From contig JBBELK010000482.1 of the NCBI GenBank assembly GCA_037783545.1, forward strand, positions 1,674,001 through 1,738,000: DNA of 64,000 bases. The letters run 5' to 3'. The DNA comes from Henricia sp. BOLD:AAB3569 (taxonomy: Eukaryota; Echinodermata; Asteroidea; Spinulosida; Echinasteridae). The first letter of the stretch is position 1; each line of letters begins with the position of its first letter. The notes under the pieces are model-generated. The model did not search any database. It was not told the DNA's origin and saw nothing but the letters and a program-made list of their open reading frames with translations. This document shows positions 27,328-42,300 of the stretch, piece by piece. A program made the translations under genes and the position numbers.

Positions 27328-30300
27328 GTAAATTTGAATATCATGTTGTCTTGTTGATGATGATCAGAATTGAGAATGATGTGATGCAGTGCCACTTTTC
27401 ACACTACATGTATGCATGTACTAGTCCGAGTAACTTCGACGTTTATCGTTTTTTTTTTCATGGGGACGTGACTTACGATATATTGTGGGGTCCAAGAGAA
27501 TCTGGATTAAAAAGTATTTATGGTATTTTTTCCGTATACATTGAACAAAGATCTAAAGAAAATTACCTCTGGAATCAACAGATAATCTATTTTAAGATAA
27601 ACAGTCAAACCTGTATAATAAAGGTCAGTTAGGGGAAACGGTCAATAATCGTTTGTATGAGGCTGCTTGTTTCTTATGTGTGTAAAAGAGAATTATGGGG
27701 TGTGAGAGTTCGCCGGAAACATAAAAAGTGGCCACTGACCGCGTTGAAAGGTTGACCGTTCTGTACAGTGTAAAAACCACACGGTTTACGTGCGGGGGAA
27801 TTGTTTATGACCGCTATGACCAGGTGACCGCTCTGTGCAGGTGACCGCTAATACAGGTTTGACTGTACTTCCCACTTACACTTTTGTCGCAGCGTGATCA
27901 TCTTATTTCTAAGCAAGATGACATCAGTATAGAGCTACATCTGTTTACTCATTTTTGCAAATGAAGGTAGATATATTTTGTGATAAATTGTGTGCAAATC
28001 GCTGCAAATAAAGTCACAATTGGCTCATACACTACTGCAGAAAAAGTAGTACACACTTTATTTTTTTTTTATTTTATTGAGTTTAATGAACTTCAATTAT
28101 CAGCCCGTAGGCTAAATTGCATGAAGCTTACAAGTGTCTTCCACCTAAACATCGAGATACATAGGTAGGTGGGTGGTGCCTTTGGCAGCCGACGGCCAGA
28201 GACACCAGGAAATCCCCCAACTCTTCACGAAAGAATGCTCTGGGATCTTTTAAGTGCGTTACACAACACACTGGACCAACGGCTTTACATCCCTTCCAAA
28301 GGATGCATGGAGCAAGTGTGTTTAAGTGCCTTGCTCAAGGGCACAGGTACCCCTGGTAACCCCAGCCGGGCATCAATTCCGCAACCCCAAGTTTTCACTC
28401 GAGTATTGCGAGTCAGTGACCTAAACCACTCGGCCCCGGTACCTCACAAAACTTCGGTCGAGTTAGTTCGAGTCCAGTTGGCAAACAATCGAGTTGACTC
28501 GACTTTGAAGGTAAGTTAGTCAACGGATGAGTTGGTTAAACAGGTAGATTATTATGCACGGACATATCAATAGACATGGGTTGCCATGGCAATTGGATCC
28601 AAATGATCATGGCCGTCGGAAAAAGTACTATTGCCCAGCACAGGGACACGGTTCAGTGATTTTTAGTTTAAAGCCAAATTGCCTAGGCAACCAACAAAAG
28701 ATGACGCATTCATTTCGGCAGTCGATCCAAGAAATTTTGTTTTTTCGAGATGCCATACCCAAAACGCACCGGCACGGACAATACAGTACATCCTTAACAT
28801 CACATCCTTGCTGAATGTGTTCCGCCTTCTCCATATCTAGTATAATCACAGGCTTACGTGTAGTTCGCGTCATGTTGAACTACACGCTAGCTTGTGGGAG
28901 AAACTTATCATGAACTACACGTCTGCTCTCTATCTGGCCAAGTATACAGGATGCAGGAAGTAATCAGTCACTTCTTGCATGTAATTCAGTTGGAGGTCCT
29001 GATTGGACCAATGTATAAGTTACCCAGTCAGTGGCCGATGCATGTATATAATACAGCGCTTTTGACACCGTCAGGATAAAACAGTCGGGATATCGATGTT
29101 GTTAGAGTCACAAGTGTATTTCCATCACTTGCTGTCAGTGGATATATTTGGAAATTTTTTGACTCAATTTCAGTGGAAATATTGGGAATTAGGTGTGTTG
29201 ATGAGTTTATATAATCCCAGCGTAGTCAAAGATACATGTATACACGTGTGTTGCTAAGCTCCTTTTATTTGAGAAGATAACGATTGTTGCTTACGTACTC
29301 TAAGCAAGACATTTAGAAAACTAAAGTGAAAGTCTTGACTAGTACAAGTACGTACCAGTTTCTACATATAGTTTTGTGAAGTTAATTGGGAGCACTGCAT
29401 ATCCGGAGTGTATATTCAACATTTTGTTGCTAAAGTACCGCAAACAATGGATGATTTCGAGATGATGTACTTGTGAGAAGTTTAACTGTGAACTGGTGAA
29501 TTATTGGCTGATTCAAGATTCATTAAAAGAGGTCCATTTCTGAGTTTTCTCTTGGAAATGGGCCAGGACCAATCCAAGGTGGTCATTTCGCGGGAATTAC
29601 GTCCGCAGTCATGCAACGTTCGGGCATTTATAGAATCGTGGCTGAGAAAAGTAAGTGGATTGTAAATTTGGTCATTCATGTTTGTGTATATTGATTGAAC
29701 TCAAGGTCATAGGCCATGTTAGACCTCGTTCACATTAGAGAGATGGCTTCGTTTGACAAAGATTCAAAAAAATGATTTGACGAGGAGATGCTTGATCTAT
29801 GCTTGATTTCCCAAAATGCCTAAAAAAACAAGACTAAAAAAAGGCCAGACCACACTAAGATTTAATTCCCAAAATGAAGTAGACAACTGGTGAAAACATT
29901 TTGAGAATTTCCAGAAAATGGATTTTGTTTTAACCTAAGAATCATATAAAATACCTCCCCAAAATACTATCCATGGGAAGAAAACAGGAAATTTGCAATC
30001 TCAAATTTGGATGTGGAAGCAAAAAGGTTGATGTGATTACTGTACTGCTGTATGGAACCAGATAAATTAGTTTACAAAACGTCGGTGTTTTTTTTATGAT
30101 ATACTTGAAAATATATGGATTGAGAGCAACACATTTCAGAAAGAAAATCCGAACAAAAACAATACCTTTTCCGCAGGTGGTTCAAAAATGTGATCTGGTC
30201 ACGCTCCTGTAAGATTTGACTTAAAGTCTTTGTTTCTCTTTCTCTATTTAAGCAGGGCACTTTATTGACTTTTTTGAATTACAGCCCTAGATATACATAT

Positions 30301-33300
30301 ATACAAACACTTAGAAAACTATGTACAGTATGCATATATACTTCAAAGTATGTTTAAATAGAACAACACGGCTATGAATCATTCGCTGTGAACTCTGGAA
30401 TGTTGCAGTTTTATCTACAATGTACATGTGTACAACCTATGAACCTTTGCATGGGGATCTGTCGATCATTCTGTAACTTTACACTTATGTGATAGTGTAC
30501 ATTAATGTACAAACAAGCACTTATCCTGGAAAAAAGGGCTCATTAACCTTTTCACATTGAAGTTTGCTTGTCAAAAAAAAAAATGCTCTATCACGAATAA
30601 ACGTTGATTGTGTTTGTGTAAATTATGTGTACACATTATCTTGTGTGAATTTTTTTACTGTGGGGATTTTAAAGGCACTTATAAAATGTCTGCAAAAATT
30701 CACACTTGTTCCCCAATTTTTGTTGTTTTTAATGCCCCAGTACATCATTTGCAGTGACCCAAAATTTTACTTTACGAGTTGACAAGAAATCCCCAACTAA
30801 AAGTGTTGATACCAATAGTAACAAACACCACATGATTTTGTTTTTCGCGTGTAAAATTTTATACTTTTGTGGGAGAAATTGCCAACTGAAGGTGCTTTTT
30901 AAAAAGAACGCAAAAACATGCATGAATATTTCGGGGTTTTCTGAAGTATTACTGCATATGTGGCTAAAATTGATTATTTAAGGGCTGTCCAAAGTTGTCA
31001 ACATTTTTACGAAACTACAGAGCGTAGGAAGGGGGAAGGGGGTCGAGGGTCGCGTAGGACTTTACATGCACTATAAAATGTTGACATTTCATGGTAGTGA
31101 CAACAAAATGTTGAGTAGTATTTCGGAGTTGGGGGACGGGGGTGGGGCTGTGGGGGAGGGGTGTGGGGTGTGGGGGAGGGGTGTGGGGTGTGGGGGAAGG
31201 GGGGGGGGGGGGGGTGAGGGGGGGGGGGCGGTCTTGAAAAATAATACTCTGTAGAACTGTAAAAATGTTAAAAACTTTAAATGACCCCTTAGTTGTGAGA
31301 TGCTGTTTGTCTGCATGATCCTGTTTTTAAAAGTTTTCTAATCATATAATTCGTCTTTAATACTAATTTAAAAAAAAAAACACGGTACTTTAACAAAACC
31401 CAAGTACTGTAATAAAAATGGCAACACTGTACATTAATTAACAGTGATTAAAAGATAAATCTACATAATCAGTTTAAACTGAGTGTGAATTTATAATCCA
31501 AAGCACACAGTGTAACAGATGATGTGAGTTCTTGTTACATGTATTATTTGTTTTACGCCTTCCTAGTTTTATCTGTCACAAGTCCAAAGTTTGGTAATTC
31601 TAGATGTGACTGTTTTCCAGCTAAGGTTTGGTGTCTTTTTGTTTCCTGATATGCTGTGGAATCAATTATGCCGAATGGATGCTATATGCATTGTGTGTAC
31701 GTGTAAAAGGAAGTGGGTACAACTGCCATAACCTTCATTGTGTGAAATGGTAATTGCTTTGTCAAAAGTACATGGAATGTTGTTTGAAATGTGAGTTTGT
31801 TCACAGTAATGGAGAGACTTGCGGGGATGTGAAATCTCCGATTTGTAGCGGATTTCTGCTTTTTTGTTGTGTGCTCCATATTTTATTATACGCTTTTTTG
31901 CCCTACTAACAGGCCATTGTTTTTTTACCGAGCATAAAAAGAGCTCCCTCAATTGATTCAGTAATTTCGCGAAGCAAACAAGTGAAAAGTCTAGTCGCCA
32001 AGCAAGTGCCCAGGCATACGGCGCTGGTGTACTGTAGATGCTTAATGCAGTGCAGCGCGGCGTGCAGACCGCGACTTCAACGAGTGGTGAAGCAGCCTTG
32101 TACAAGTTTAATCCATAAGCAAGTCCCATCTTTGCAAACTGGCAGCAGCCATGCATCGTGTGTGTGTGGTGTGCTGTATGGGGCGCACGGCATGCTGCAG
32201 CGAGAAACAAACCGATTTTACCAGTTTACTGGTTGCTTTCGCTGGCCCGTCTTCAACGATCGATGTTGCCTATTTTTTTTTTTTATTTTCCACACTTGTA
32301 TAAATATTTAAAACAAAACTATAAACTTTAAGTTTTTTTTGGTGAAAAGTGAAAGCTGAATTGTTTTTTTTTGTCATTAAATACAAACACTATCTGTGAA
32401 AGGTTTTATAATTAATCGGCACTCGAAAGTACAGTATAAACTAAGTATTGTCATAAAGCGTACTGTAGTGTATGCGATAATGGATAATGTTTTGAGTTTG
32501 ACTGTTAATCAAAAATGGTACATGTATTTAAAGTACATATGCTCACAAAAAATGTAACTAAAAATAATTGTTTTCCAAAACATTTTTGGCCATTGAATTT
32601 TGTGTGTATGTGTGTGCTTTTAAAAAAAATAATTTATATAATAAATCATCTTTTGAGTTTGTTATCACTCATCCGATATGCTGTGTTGCATCATAACTGT
32701 CGAAAACAAAAAAAACAAAATCAAGGCCAAATAAAATAAAGAAAATTTGGGAAAATTGAACTAGATAAAGTGTGATCACTCACTGCATGTTTTAACTGTA
32801 AATTCAACACTTTAGCGTGTAACTGAACTTGGACCCCGAATGACCCAAAGGTTCACTGTAGAGGACAAATCTATTTTGAGAAACAAGAAAATAAATACTT
32901 TTTATCTTCTTAATTTTTCTGAGGGTATTGTAAATCAACAATTGCTTCAGTGTTGCTAAATTTAGATGGGCTTAAAATTACGTCATAGAGTTTAATAATT
33001 GAGGTCATAATTGGTCCAAATTGAAACTCGAAAACCGCTGGTCAGATTGAGCTAATAATTGTTAAATTATCTTCACCAAATAAAATTACCTCTAAAGGCC
33101 TGTCCTCATTGGACGTTTTTTTGGGAAAACATACCGAGACGATGGGTACTTTCCCAATTTTAAGTCCAATGCGGACAGCCTAGGACGTTTTCCTCTCAGT
33201 AACTTTTCCTGAGTCCAGCGTTTACTTTTCCAACTTCTGCCCAGGAAAATTGACCAGGGAACTTTTCACGAGACGAAAAAGTCCAATGCGGACAGCGAGT

Positions 33301-36300
33301 CGGTAAAAGTGCTCTGGAAGCATACGTCCGGGCTGTGAAGGTCAAACTGCAAAGGGACATTGCGCATGCTCTCCCACGGTCTCGGTAAAATTTTACTGTG
33401 TCAAAAAGTCCAAATGTGGACAGCAGTAAAATTTAGCAATTTTTCATTTTTACCATCGTCTCGGTAAAACCTCCCAAAAAGTAAGTCCAATGCGGACACG
33501 GCTAACGAAACTAAATTTAGCCAATTCTGAGAGGATACAAAAATCTTACTTTGAATGATTTGACAAGAAATGACTCTGTAGTACAAGACACGTTTCATTT
33601 TACAGCAAATTGTAGTAAAAATGTAGAGAAAAATTAGAATACAATAAAAATGCGGTTTAAATTTTCATTTTAATTTTTGCGTGGCCTTGGAATTATTATT
33701 ATTATCTTCACTCAATCTCATTGACGTTATATCTATTATTTTTTTCAGGAGGGTTCTATGAAACTATGGAAAGAAGAGGAGGAGAATGGAATAATATACA
33801 ATGTCTACCTCAAGAAAGTGCGCTACAGGCACTCTATGCCCGCTCTCATGGCAGAGGTAAACAACAATTAACCATTGTCAGCTCTCGGCATTGAAGCCCC
33901 AGTATAAATCATTTGCAGTGACCCAAAATTTTACTTTCCGAGTTGACAAGATAAACCTGACTAAAAGTGTCAATAGCAATGGTAACAAACACCACATGAT
34001 TTTCCCCCTGTAAAATTATACCTTTGTGGGAGAAATTGCCAAGTGGAGGTACTTTTTAGAAAAAAATTTGCACTTTGTTATCATTCATTCAACAGAAAAA
34101 CCATGCATGGATTTTTAAGTATTACTGCATCTATTCTATGTGGCTGAAATTTCTACAAGGCAGTTTATCAACATTATTCATAAGTTATGTAATGCTGCAT
34201 CCTCTTGCAACAGTGCCCCTTTAACGCACTCCCTAACTCCTGCGTACAGTGGCCCTGTTGAAAAAGGCCCCAATCGCGGTGGGACTAGCGACAGAAATCT
34301 TGTCGCCTCTGCTGGACCAATCAGGACGCTTGGCAGTGCATTGCAGCATGATTGCAGACATTCAAATTCAGATTGTAAACACCGTGCATGCATGTGATAC
34401 ATATACTCAGTAATGCTGGCTGTTGTCCGCGTCGGCAATTGGCTGCTATTTAAAGCATACTGGGGAATCTGTTCCATTACATTCGTCAGCATGCATCCCT
34501 GTTATTAATTTGAAAAACTGCGGAGTAAATTAAGATCGTCGTTTGAAAGTTTGGTAGGAACGGGACAGTCATAAGAAACGGAACCCAATACAATTTCTGG
34601 AAAGTATATAAATCGTTTCTTTTTGGCATAACACGACCGAATTGATTAAATTACATCAAAATGTTGGCTCAGGACAACAGCCGGCTCACTCCACAGATTT
34701 GCGTGTGTTTCCTCAGGGTATTGTTACGTCGCTTTGCAGAGTGGAAATTCCCTGATATCTCAGGATGGTAATGCTGTTGTTCCTTGAATTTGTAAAAACG
34801 TTTCGTCTGCAAATGATATACATGTAATGGGCCTTTAAGCAGCCAAACAATAAATGAAAAATCAGTACAGGAAAAATGCTGGCACATGTACCGTACCTAA
34901 ATACTCAGTGTACAGCTTTTCACCAATTATGCTACACTCCTTTGGGCAGTGGTTTGCGCGCCCAGCGTGCAAACTGGTGGGGCGCGCAAACAACTGCTTA
35001 AAGGAGTGTACAATTATGCATGCAAATGCACTGTACACACGTGTGTGTTCATCGGGATCGAAATAATTGACCTAATAAGCACGCAGAGATGGTTTAAATG
35101 ACCCTTTAATGCTTACTAATTCGAGATAAATCATATTATTGGCTGTTTCCGCAGGGTGTAAAGTCTGTGCTTAAATCTTCTTAAATACCAATTGGACCAA
35201 TTGGAGGTAGTGGCAGATGTGGGCAGTGTGTATGCGTTGCAACCCACCCCCTCCCCCACCCACCCCTCCCCCTCCCCCACCCTCCCCCTCCCCCTCCCCC
35301 TCCCCCTCCCCCTCCCCCTCCCCCACCCTCCCCCTCCCCCTCCCCCTCCCCCTCCCCCTCCCCCTCCCCCTCCCCCTCCCCCTCCCCCTCCCCCACCCTC
35401 AACCCCCACCCTCAACCCCCACCCCCTCCCCACAATAGTACTTGTGTGCGCAACTCAGGTTGACAATGACATCAGCATGTAATTTTCGTTTTCACGATGT
35501 GACATGCAAGTACTGCAAGGTGTTTTCTGAACATTTTCATTTTCACGAAGTGACACCTATCTTAAATTAACAAATTAGAGAGTGTTTTGGTTACATTTTT
35601 GTAATATCCCATAAGTAAACAGAGTGTGAGTATTTCATCTGAGGCATTTCCATGCATTTTCCATGTTTATTTGTCAATTAAAGCGAACTGACACATGCGT
35701 GTCAGTTCTTGAAAATGTGTGCGTTTCCACAAAGTGACATGCAACTTCACTTGGATATTAGTTAGTGGTGTTGGCGACGATTTGAGAGAGGTCCATTCCT
35801 CACACTTTGCAAATATTTCACCAAACTGTAGGGAACTTCGGAGCAGAACTCCGGTCTAGAGTGGGAGACGGTGAAAGTTAAAACCATCAAGGCAGCGACC
35901 CTTGAGAAACTCGTAGAGCGTCTCCCGGTGGCTCTTCAAGAGATGGACTCTGGCTACATTAATGTCTTCTTCTGCACATACCAGACATTCACGAATCAGA
36001 TGGAGGTGCTTAGGATTCTAATTGACAGGTAAGAAAATTATAGAGATTCATTTTCACCGCTGTAGGACTCAAGTTCGGACTTGGATTCAGTGAGTCAGGA
36101 CTCGGTGAGTCAGGTCTCGGACTCAGTTCAGTTCAGTTCAGTTCAGTTCAGTTCAGTTCAGTTCAGTTCAGTTCACTTTATTTCCATACTCAAGATGAAT
36201 TATAATGTTACTAATACACTGTAGTATAATAAGGTAGTATGGGAGGAGCTCACAAAAAGCAAAGCTTATCGAGTGTGAGCTTCCTCAGAAATAAATATTA

Positions 36301-39300
36301 AGTTATAAAGTTAACCAAATTAATTAATAGTGCAAATAAATGTAATATGAGCCAGACTATTATTATAAGTAAATAAAACCAAGCCAGCAAATCAATATAA
36401 ATAAACCAGAAGCGCAGCAATGGTCAGCATTAAAATGAAATAAAGCAACTATAATTGAGCTGTGAGTGAGTTCAACAAACAAAGCAGCAAAGCGAGTTAA
36501 AGTAAGTAAATTAAGAAAATATGGCTCAGACTCAGACTCGTGCTGTAAGGACACAGTAGAGATTAGGGTTGAGTCCAATGGGAAAAAAGACATGCAATAA
36601 GAGGTTTATTATTACGAGTGGCTTTCACAAATTATGTTGGGGCTCAAAAATATTTCGAACATGTGAAATGAATTTTTTAGAATGTGAAATAAATCATTTT
36701 GAGCACTCAAAACACAGTTCATTTCCCAAAGAGGTCTGCCTGAAGTAAACTCACGAGCTGCCAGAGATCATTGACACTTGACAGTAATGCACTTAGGATT
36801 AAAACAAGGACTCGAGACTCGGACTGCTGAGGACCCGGATGTAATGCTGGACTCGGGCTTAAGGACTCGGACTTGGATACTTTTCTGAAAAATAAACACA
36901 ATAAGCCCAATGAGTGATGACATCAGCGCTGTGAACAAAACCATGGGCAGGGTTCATGGAATTTTTTGGAAAATAAAATTAAAAATGGCAGATGTTGTAT
37001 AGTGTTGGTCTGTGTACTTGACAAAATAAAAGGTGACGTTTTTGCAAACTTGACAAAGTCTTAAAGGCAGTATACATCATTGGTAATCTCGAAAATCAGA
37101 AATGTTCACAGATTTACGGCTAACTTACACAATATAAACGGGATGACCGTAGAAAACTTCCCCTGAAATGGTTTTGTCTGATGTGCTATAGTCTTTGAGA
37201 AATGAGTAAAACAATTAGTTTTCGTCTCATGAGACGAAAATTCATTTCACCCCAAAACCATTTCGCCCAAGTGTCATTTCGCCCCCAAACCACTTTGCCC
37301 GAGTGCCATTTCGCCCGAAATTACTTCGTCCAAACACTACATCGCCCAAATGCCACTTCGCCCCAAAACCACTTCGTGCACAGGGCGAAATGGTTCAGGG
37401 CGAAGTGGTTTTGGGGCGAAATGACTGTAAACTCTTTTTTGACTGTTTTCTCAAAAGTTAGACGAAGTACAGAGCTGGTTTTTGCTCAGGTTGGTTTTAA
37501 TCATGCATATCTTCAATCACACAGGGGGATAAAACTATTTGTAACAGTTTACCAATCATGTATGGGTCATTCTATAAATTTGGGGTCCAACGTGTGACAT
37601 TTTCCTGTCCCTGTTACACCTGACATATTGCTATTTGCCATACAAGTATTATTAAAAATGCCTTCAAAACATATTTTTATGAATTGTACTTTATGTAATC
37701 ACTCCTTGAAATAGAAGGCATTTAAAGAATATGTCCTGAATTTACAAACTACAACATTTTACAAGATGTCAGATGTAACAGGGGACAGAAAAATTGGACC
37801 CCAAATTTATAGAATGACCCGTATACTATCTTTAAGTTGACAAACTTGACAAAGCTGTAAAAATGTTTTGTTTTGTTTACAGATTCAAATGCGACAAAAT
37901 TGACGACTTATCTGAAGAGAACACACAAAAGTAAGTGATATGATTTCTGCGAAAAGAATTCAACCTTCTGCTCCCAGGAGTAAACATGCTCTATTTCTTT
38001 AAGTTCAGGTTTATCAGGAAATGGTTTTGCAAAACAGGTTACCAAAATTGAGTTCACACCTTAACATTGTGCATTGACCTCGCAGTAGGTTACATGTCTC
38101 ATTTTTCAAAACTATGGGACCACATGCTGAGAGCAGAAAATGTTTGCAAACATGAAATCCAATCTCCTTTGCTGAACAAGTACTTTTTTTGCCTATATAA
38201 TATTTTGGTTCTCCATGGTTGTATCAAGGAAATAAGGAATTTAATATTCAGGAAGATAAAGCTGTTTGTTTTAGACCAGTTTTGAAACAAAGTTAGGATT
38301 GGCAATAATCTTTGTTTACAAGCAAGTTAATGCATATGTGAGATTTGTGCATATGCTCCATTTACACTCAAAATAGCAAAGTTGCAAATCTGACATTTTT
38401 ATTGCGACTGCAAATCTGAAAATTTGCTATGTTTACACATTGTATCGATTCGGGTTCAGTCTGCCTTTCCAACCACAAAAGTTGCTGCTATGTAATTGTA
38501 CACGCAGCGCATATGCGGGAGCTATTTTGCGTTTGTCAGTTAAATCAACCGCACAGTGTGCACTGTACAAGCTCAATCTACTGTACCCCATGGATGCTCA
38601 AATTGCTCTAACAAGGTGAATCAGACCCAGGTCTGATCCGCCTTTTTCAACTCACTTTTTTGGCCGAAAAATGTGTGGTTCAACTCGAATAGATCGATTA
38701 ATCGCGGTAGTAAACGGTACTCGGACTCGCGATTAGCTTTTTAAAATACTTGATTAATCGCGGCGCCGCGAGTACCGTTACATACTCGAGATTAATCGCG
38801 ATTACGCTATACTGTTACACTGTGACAGTCCCCTTTCTTAAAAGACGGCCGGTGTGCAACTGAATTTTATTGTGTAGACCTATGCTGACAATTTCAACAC
38901 ATAGGCCTACACGTAAAATTACGTACATGTACGTGGTATTTGTTATTTATTTTTTTGCCTTTTGATACGTTGCCAACTACTCGTGATTAATCGACTAGTC
39001 GCGAGTTATTGCTGCAACTATACTCGCGAGTAGCAAAATCCACTAGTCGCCCAGCACTAATAAACGATCCGTTATGTTTCCTGCTAAAATATAGGCTGCA
39101 CATATCATTTTTCTCTCTTGAGAATAATATCATCTTTCTCATGTCAAACATGTATGATTTCATGTAAAACAATACTTTGTATATTACACAAGGGATTTTG
39201 GGGTATGGCCCATTACCATTATCAGTAGTAAACAGACTGCTAACTTGACACCAAGTATGATTGGCTACATACCCAGTGCACCTGAAATGTTGTTTTTATG

Positions 39301-42300
39301 AATGAAATCTGTGCTATAGAACTAGTCCATTAACTTACAATCATAAAAATCCAACTTGGAAGTTTGGTTGAGGGGGAGTTAAAATCAAGGATTTTACATA
39401 TGCATGAGCAAAGTGGTGATGTCACAGGAAAATCTCAAACAACTGTGCACAAACGTTTCCATAATTTTCTCCAACTTGCTGAAACTTTTGTAACCCATGA
39501 CGGTTTAGGTTTGTTTTAAATGAACATTGCCTGTTGCAAACCATGAAAAAACTAAGGCTGCAGCATTTTTCCACAATTCCAGTTCGAAGTCTTATGTTTT
39601 TTCTTTGCTTTTCTGCTGTGTGTTCCTTAAAGTGACATGCTCCAAACTGTGAGTTGTGAGTTTATGTGAAGAAATTTTCAAAGTTGAAAAATGCCACTTT
39701 TTATTCATGGGGCATCAAAATGAACAGTACATGTAGTATTTTCTTTCTACACAAGTAATCCTTCATATGCAGCAAAAACTGTGCATAAAGCGATTGTGCA
39801 TTTCAGGGGCCCTTTAGTGGGAAGTATTGAATTTTAAGTCCCAACGTTGAGTCCCAAATATTGTTACTCCTTTCAGGATCTGACTCTGGAATATTAGTAG
39901 TGTGAAAGCACTTTTAGTAGAATTAAGGCGCCACTTTCTGTTTTAGTACTATAATTCTGTAAAGTGTGAGATTTTGTGGTGTTTGTAATGTATCACTAAT
40001 TTATAAGGTACCTTAGTAGTACAATGTATGTATATTATGCTGTCTTCCCAAAATGAAACAATTACGACATGTTTAAAAGAAAATTGCTTTAATTGCTCAA
40101 TATGTGGAAAGACCCTTAAATTACCTCAGTCTCCAATTGTATCCGACCTTCCTTTTTCACGTCCGGCATGGTAGGTTAAATTTCCTGTCAGGACATTTGG
40201 AAATCTGAAAACGTAATCTGAAAACGTAAATGTTTCCTGCGTGTTTCCTCTGTACCCCCACACCCACACAGGTCATACTATATAGGCGTGTTTCTATTGA
40301 GATCCATTTACTGGATAGATAGAAAATGTGCTCAGTAGGAATTTAGGCTTATCCGCTATTTTCCGAATAGAGCAGCTTCAGTAGAAACGTCGCGTTCCCT
40401 GCTATTAACCAGTAAAAGAATTTGCCTGTACAATTCCGGATATTCAATAGAAACACTGTACACTATATGTACAATTTGTGAAGATTTTTTTAAAATTCAA
40501 ACTTTGAAGCAAAATTAAATTTCAGCAGATTTTGGAGAAGGCAAATGGACTCAAGCATACTGACGTCATGCATGTGTACAAGTTGTCAGGGCGTTGCAAG
40601 ACTTTTCAAAGGGGTGGGGGGCAAAGGGAACTCAATATGTTGGAAGGGGGGCACACAAAGCAGCTTACAAATACAGTTGTGCAAAGCTCAAGTCTCATAG
40701 GGGGCACAAGGGGGAGACAACAATGTTCTCTTTTGAATAGTGTACTCTTATTGTCTTCAGGAGAAGAGAGGACACTGCTCGAAATGTTGAGTTCACACTC
40801 GCAATTTTTTTTCAGAAGCACACATCTTCAAAATAGATATTTCACATGGTATAGAGCTTCTGCACCAGCGGCCATGACAGGGGGCATGTTTTCTTATTTA
40901 AATGATGTAACAATAGAACCACAAAGCACCTACTCATGCATGACACATGGTAACAATGTGACTGCCCCCGGTTATGGCCGCCGTGCAAAAGCTCTATTGC
41001 CACAAATAATTTGCATACCATTAGGGCCTATAATTTTTTTTTTTTAAATCCATAATTTTTTTTGTACGCTGCAAGTGTGCTTCAACTTTCACAGAATAGA
41101 AACAAATGTCTAGTTTTGATTCAGGAAAGGCCATTGACGTGACAGGATGTATACTCTGCACATAAAGAGCACTTTTATAGTGTTTATATTGAACCTTTTC
41201 CGGTTATACATGTATGTTTAAAATATCCAGTTACAAAACCGTACTTTAACCAAGTTAATTCGAGTGAGAAAACCTATAGTATTTTACAGCTGTTTATGGA
41301 ATGCTAAAATTCTTAGAAGCTGAGTGATTACGCTCAGATGAGAAGCATCCTTATCTTACGACACATTGTGTTTCCTCATTTCAACTAACTACAAACAAGG
41401 ATCCATGTTCGGTCACACTGATCATTTTTTACTACCATTGTTATTATAAAGAGGAACCAAGTCATTTTCTTAAGAGATAATAGTAAGTTTTTGTTTTTGG
41501 TCAACGTCGTATCTAGGGCAAATATTTTTATTAAAACATTGATTCTTGATTAGAACATAAGTTTGTTGAATACATTAAAAATTACTTTCAAGAGTGGTTA
41601 AGACGTCTTCCTTGTTTGCAGGAGGTCATGGGTTCTAGTCCCCACCCGGGCACATTATTAAGTTTTTCATAGTGTCCCGGGAAGGCACTCGGTATGCAGT
41701 GTTATATTACGTCGAGTAAGGGCAAAACAAACCTTAATTAATACTTTCAAGACTGTTTCGTTTTAGTGATTTGCTCCAGATCCAAAAGAACCTGTTGGAA
41801 CAAAGTGATTAATTCCCACTAGCAATGGAATGCGACATTTCCTGTTTCTGGGAGGATTCGGAAGTTAACGTCTCTCAGAAAACCCATTTTGTTGGGTTTT
41901 CAACAATTAGCATGGTCAGCTTTTGTGGTTGGTAAGGCAGACTGAAACCGAATAGACACAATGTGTAAACATAGCAACCTGCGCGGGATGAGCTGACCTC
42001 TGAAATGCTGGAGTTGCCCATCTCCCAAACAAGCCTAGAAGTGTAATAGCGTGGGAGGGTGCACTTCAGGCAGAGTGGCGCACACTGCCTCAGTGGCTCT
42101 TGCATAGGCTGGTGCAGTCAGTCTTGCCACAAGAGGTGTTCATGCACATTACTGACCAACAAAATGTTGCATCTCTCAACCTCCTTGATTATAGAGTATA
42201 ATTTGTTTTTGTTTTTTTAATCGCATAAATTTGAATTTTGTTGTCCCCCTTCTGACAGGAATATCCGCTCTGTGATTCTGATGTGGCTGGATGAAAACCT

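Noticed and set aside
31662-32210. 182-codon minus-strand open frame
   Set aside because: It overlaps a dispersed repeat whose other copy (13970-14440) does not preserve the frame.
35131-35482. Pro/Ser- and Gly/Glu-repeat open frames
   Set aside because: Explained entirely by the (CCCCTC)n array.
40532-41047. 171-codon open frame inside intron 4 of the exchange factor
   Set aside because: No recognisable domain, biased toward low-complexity Gly/Gln/Ser stretches and ending in a homopolymer; a chance open frame is the simpler reading. I cannot exclude a lineage-specific gene.
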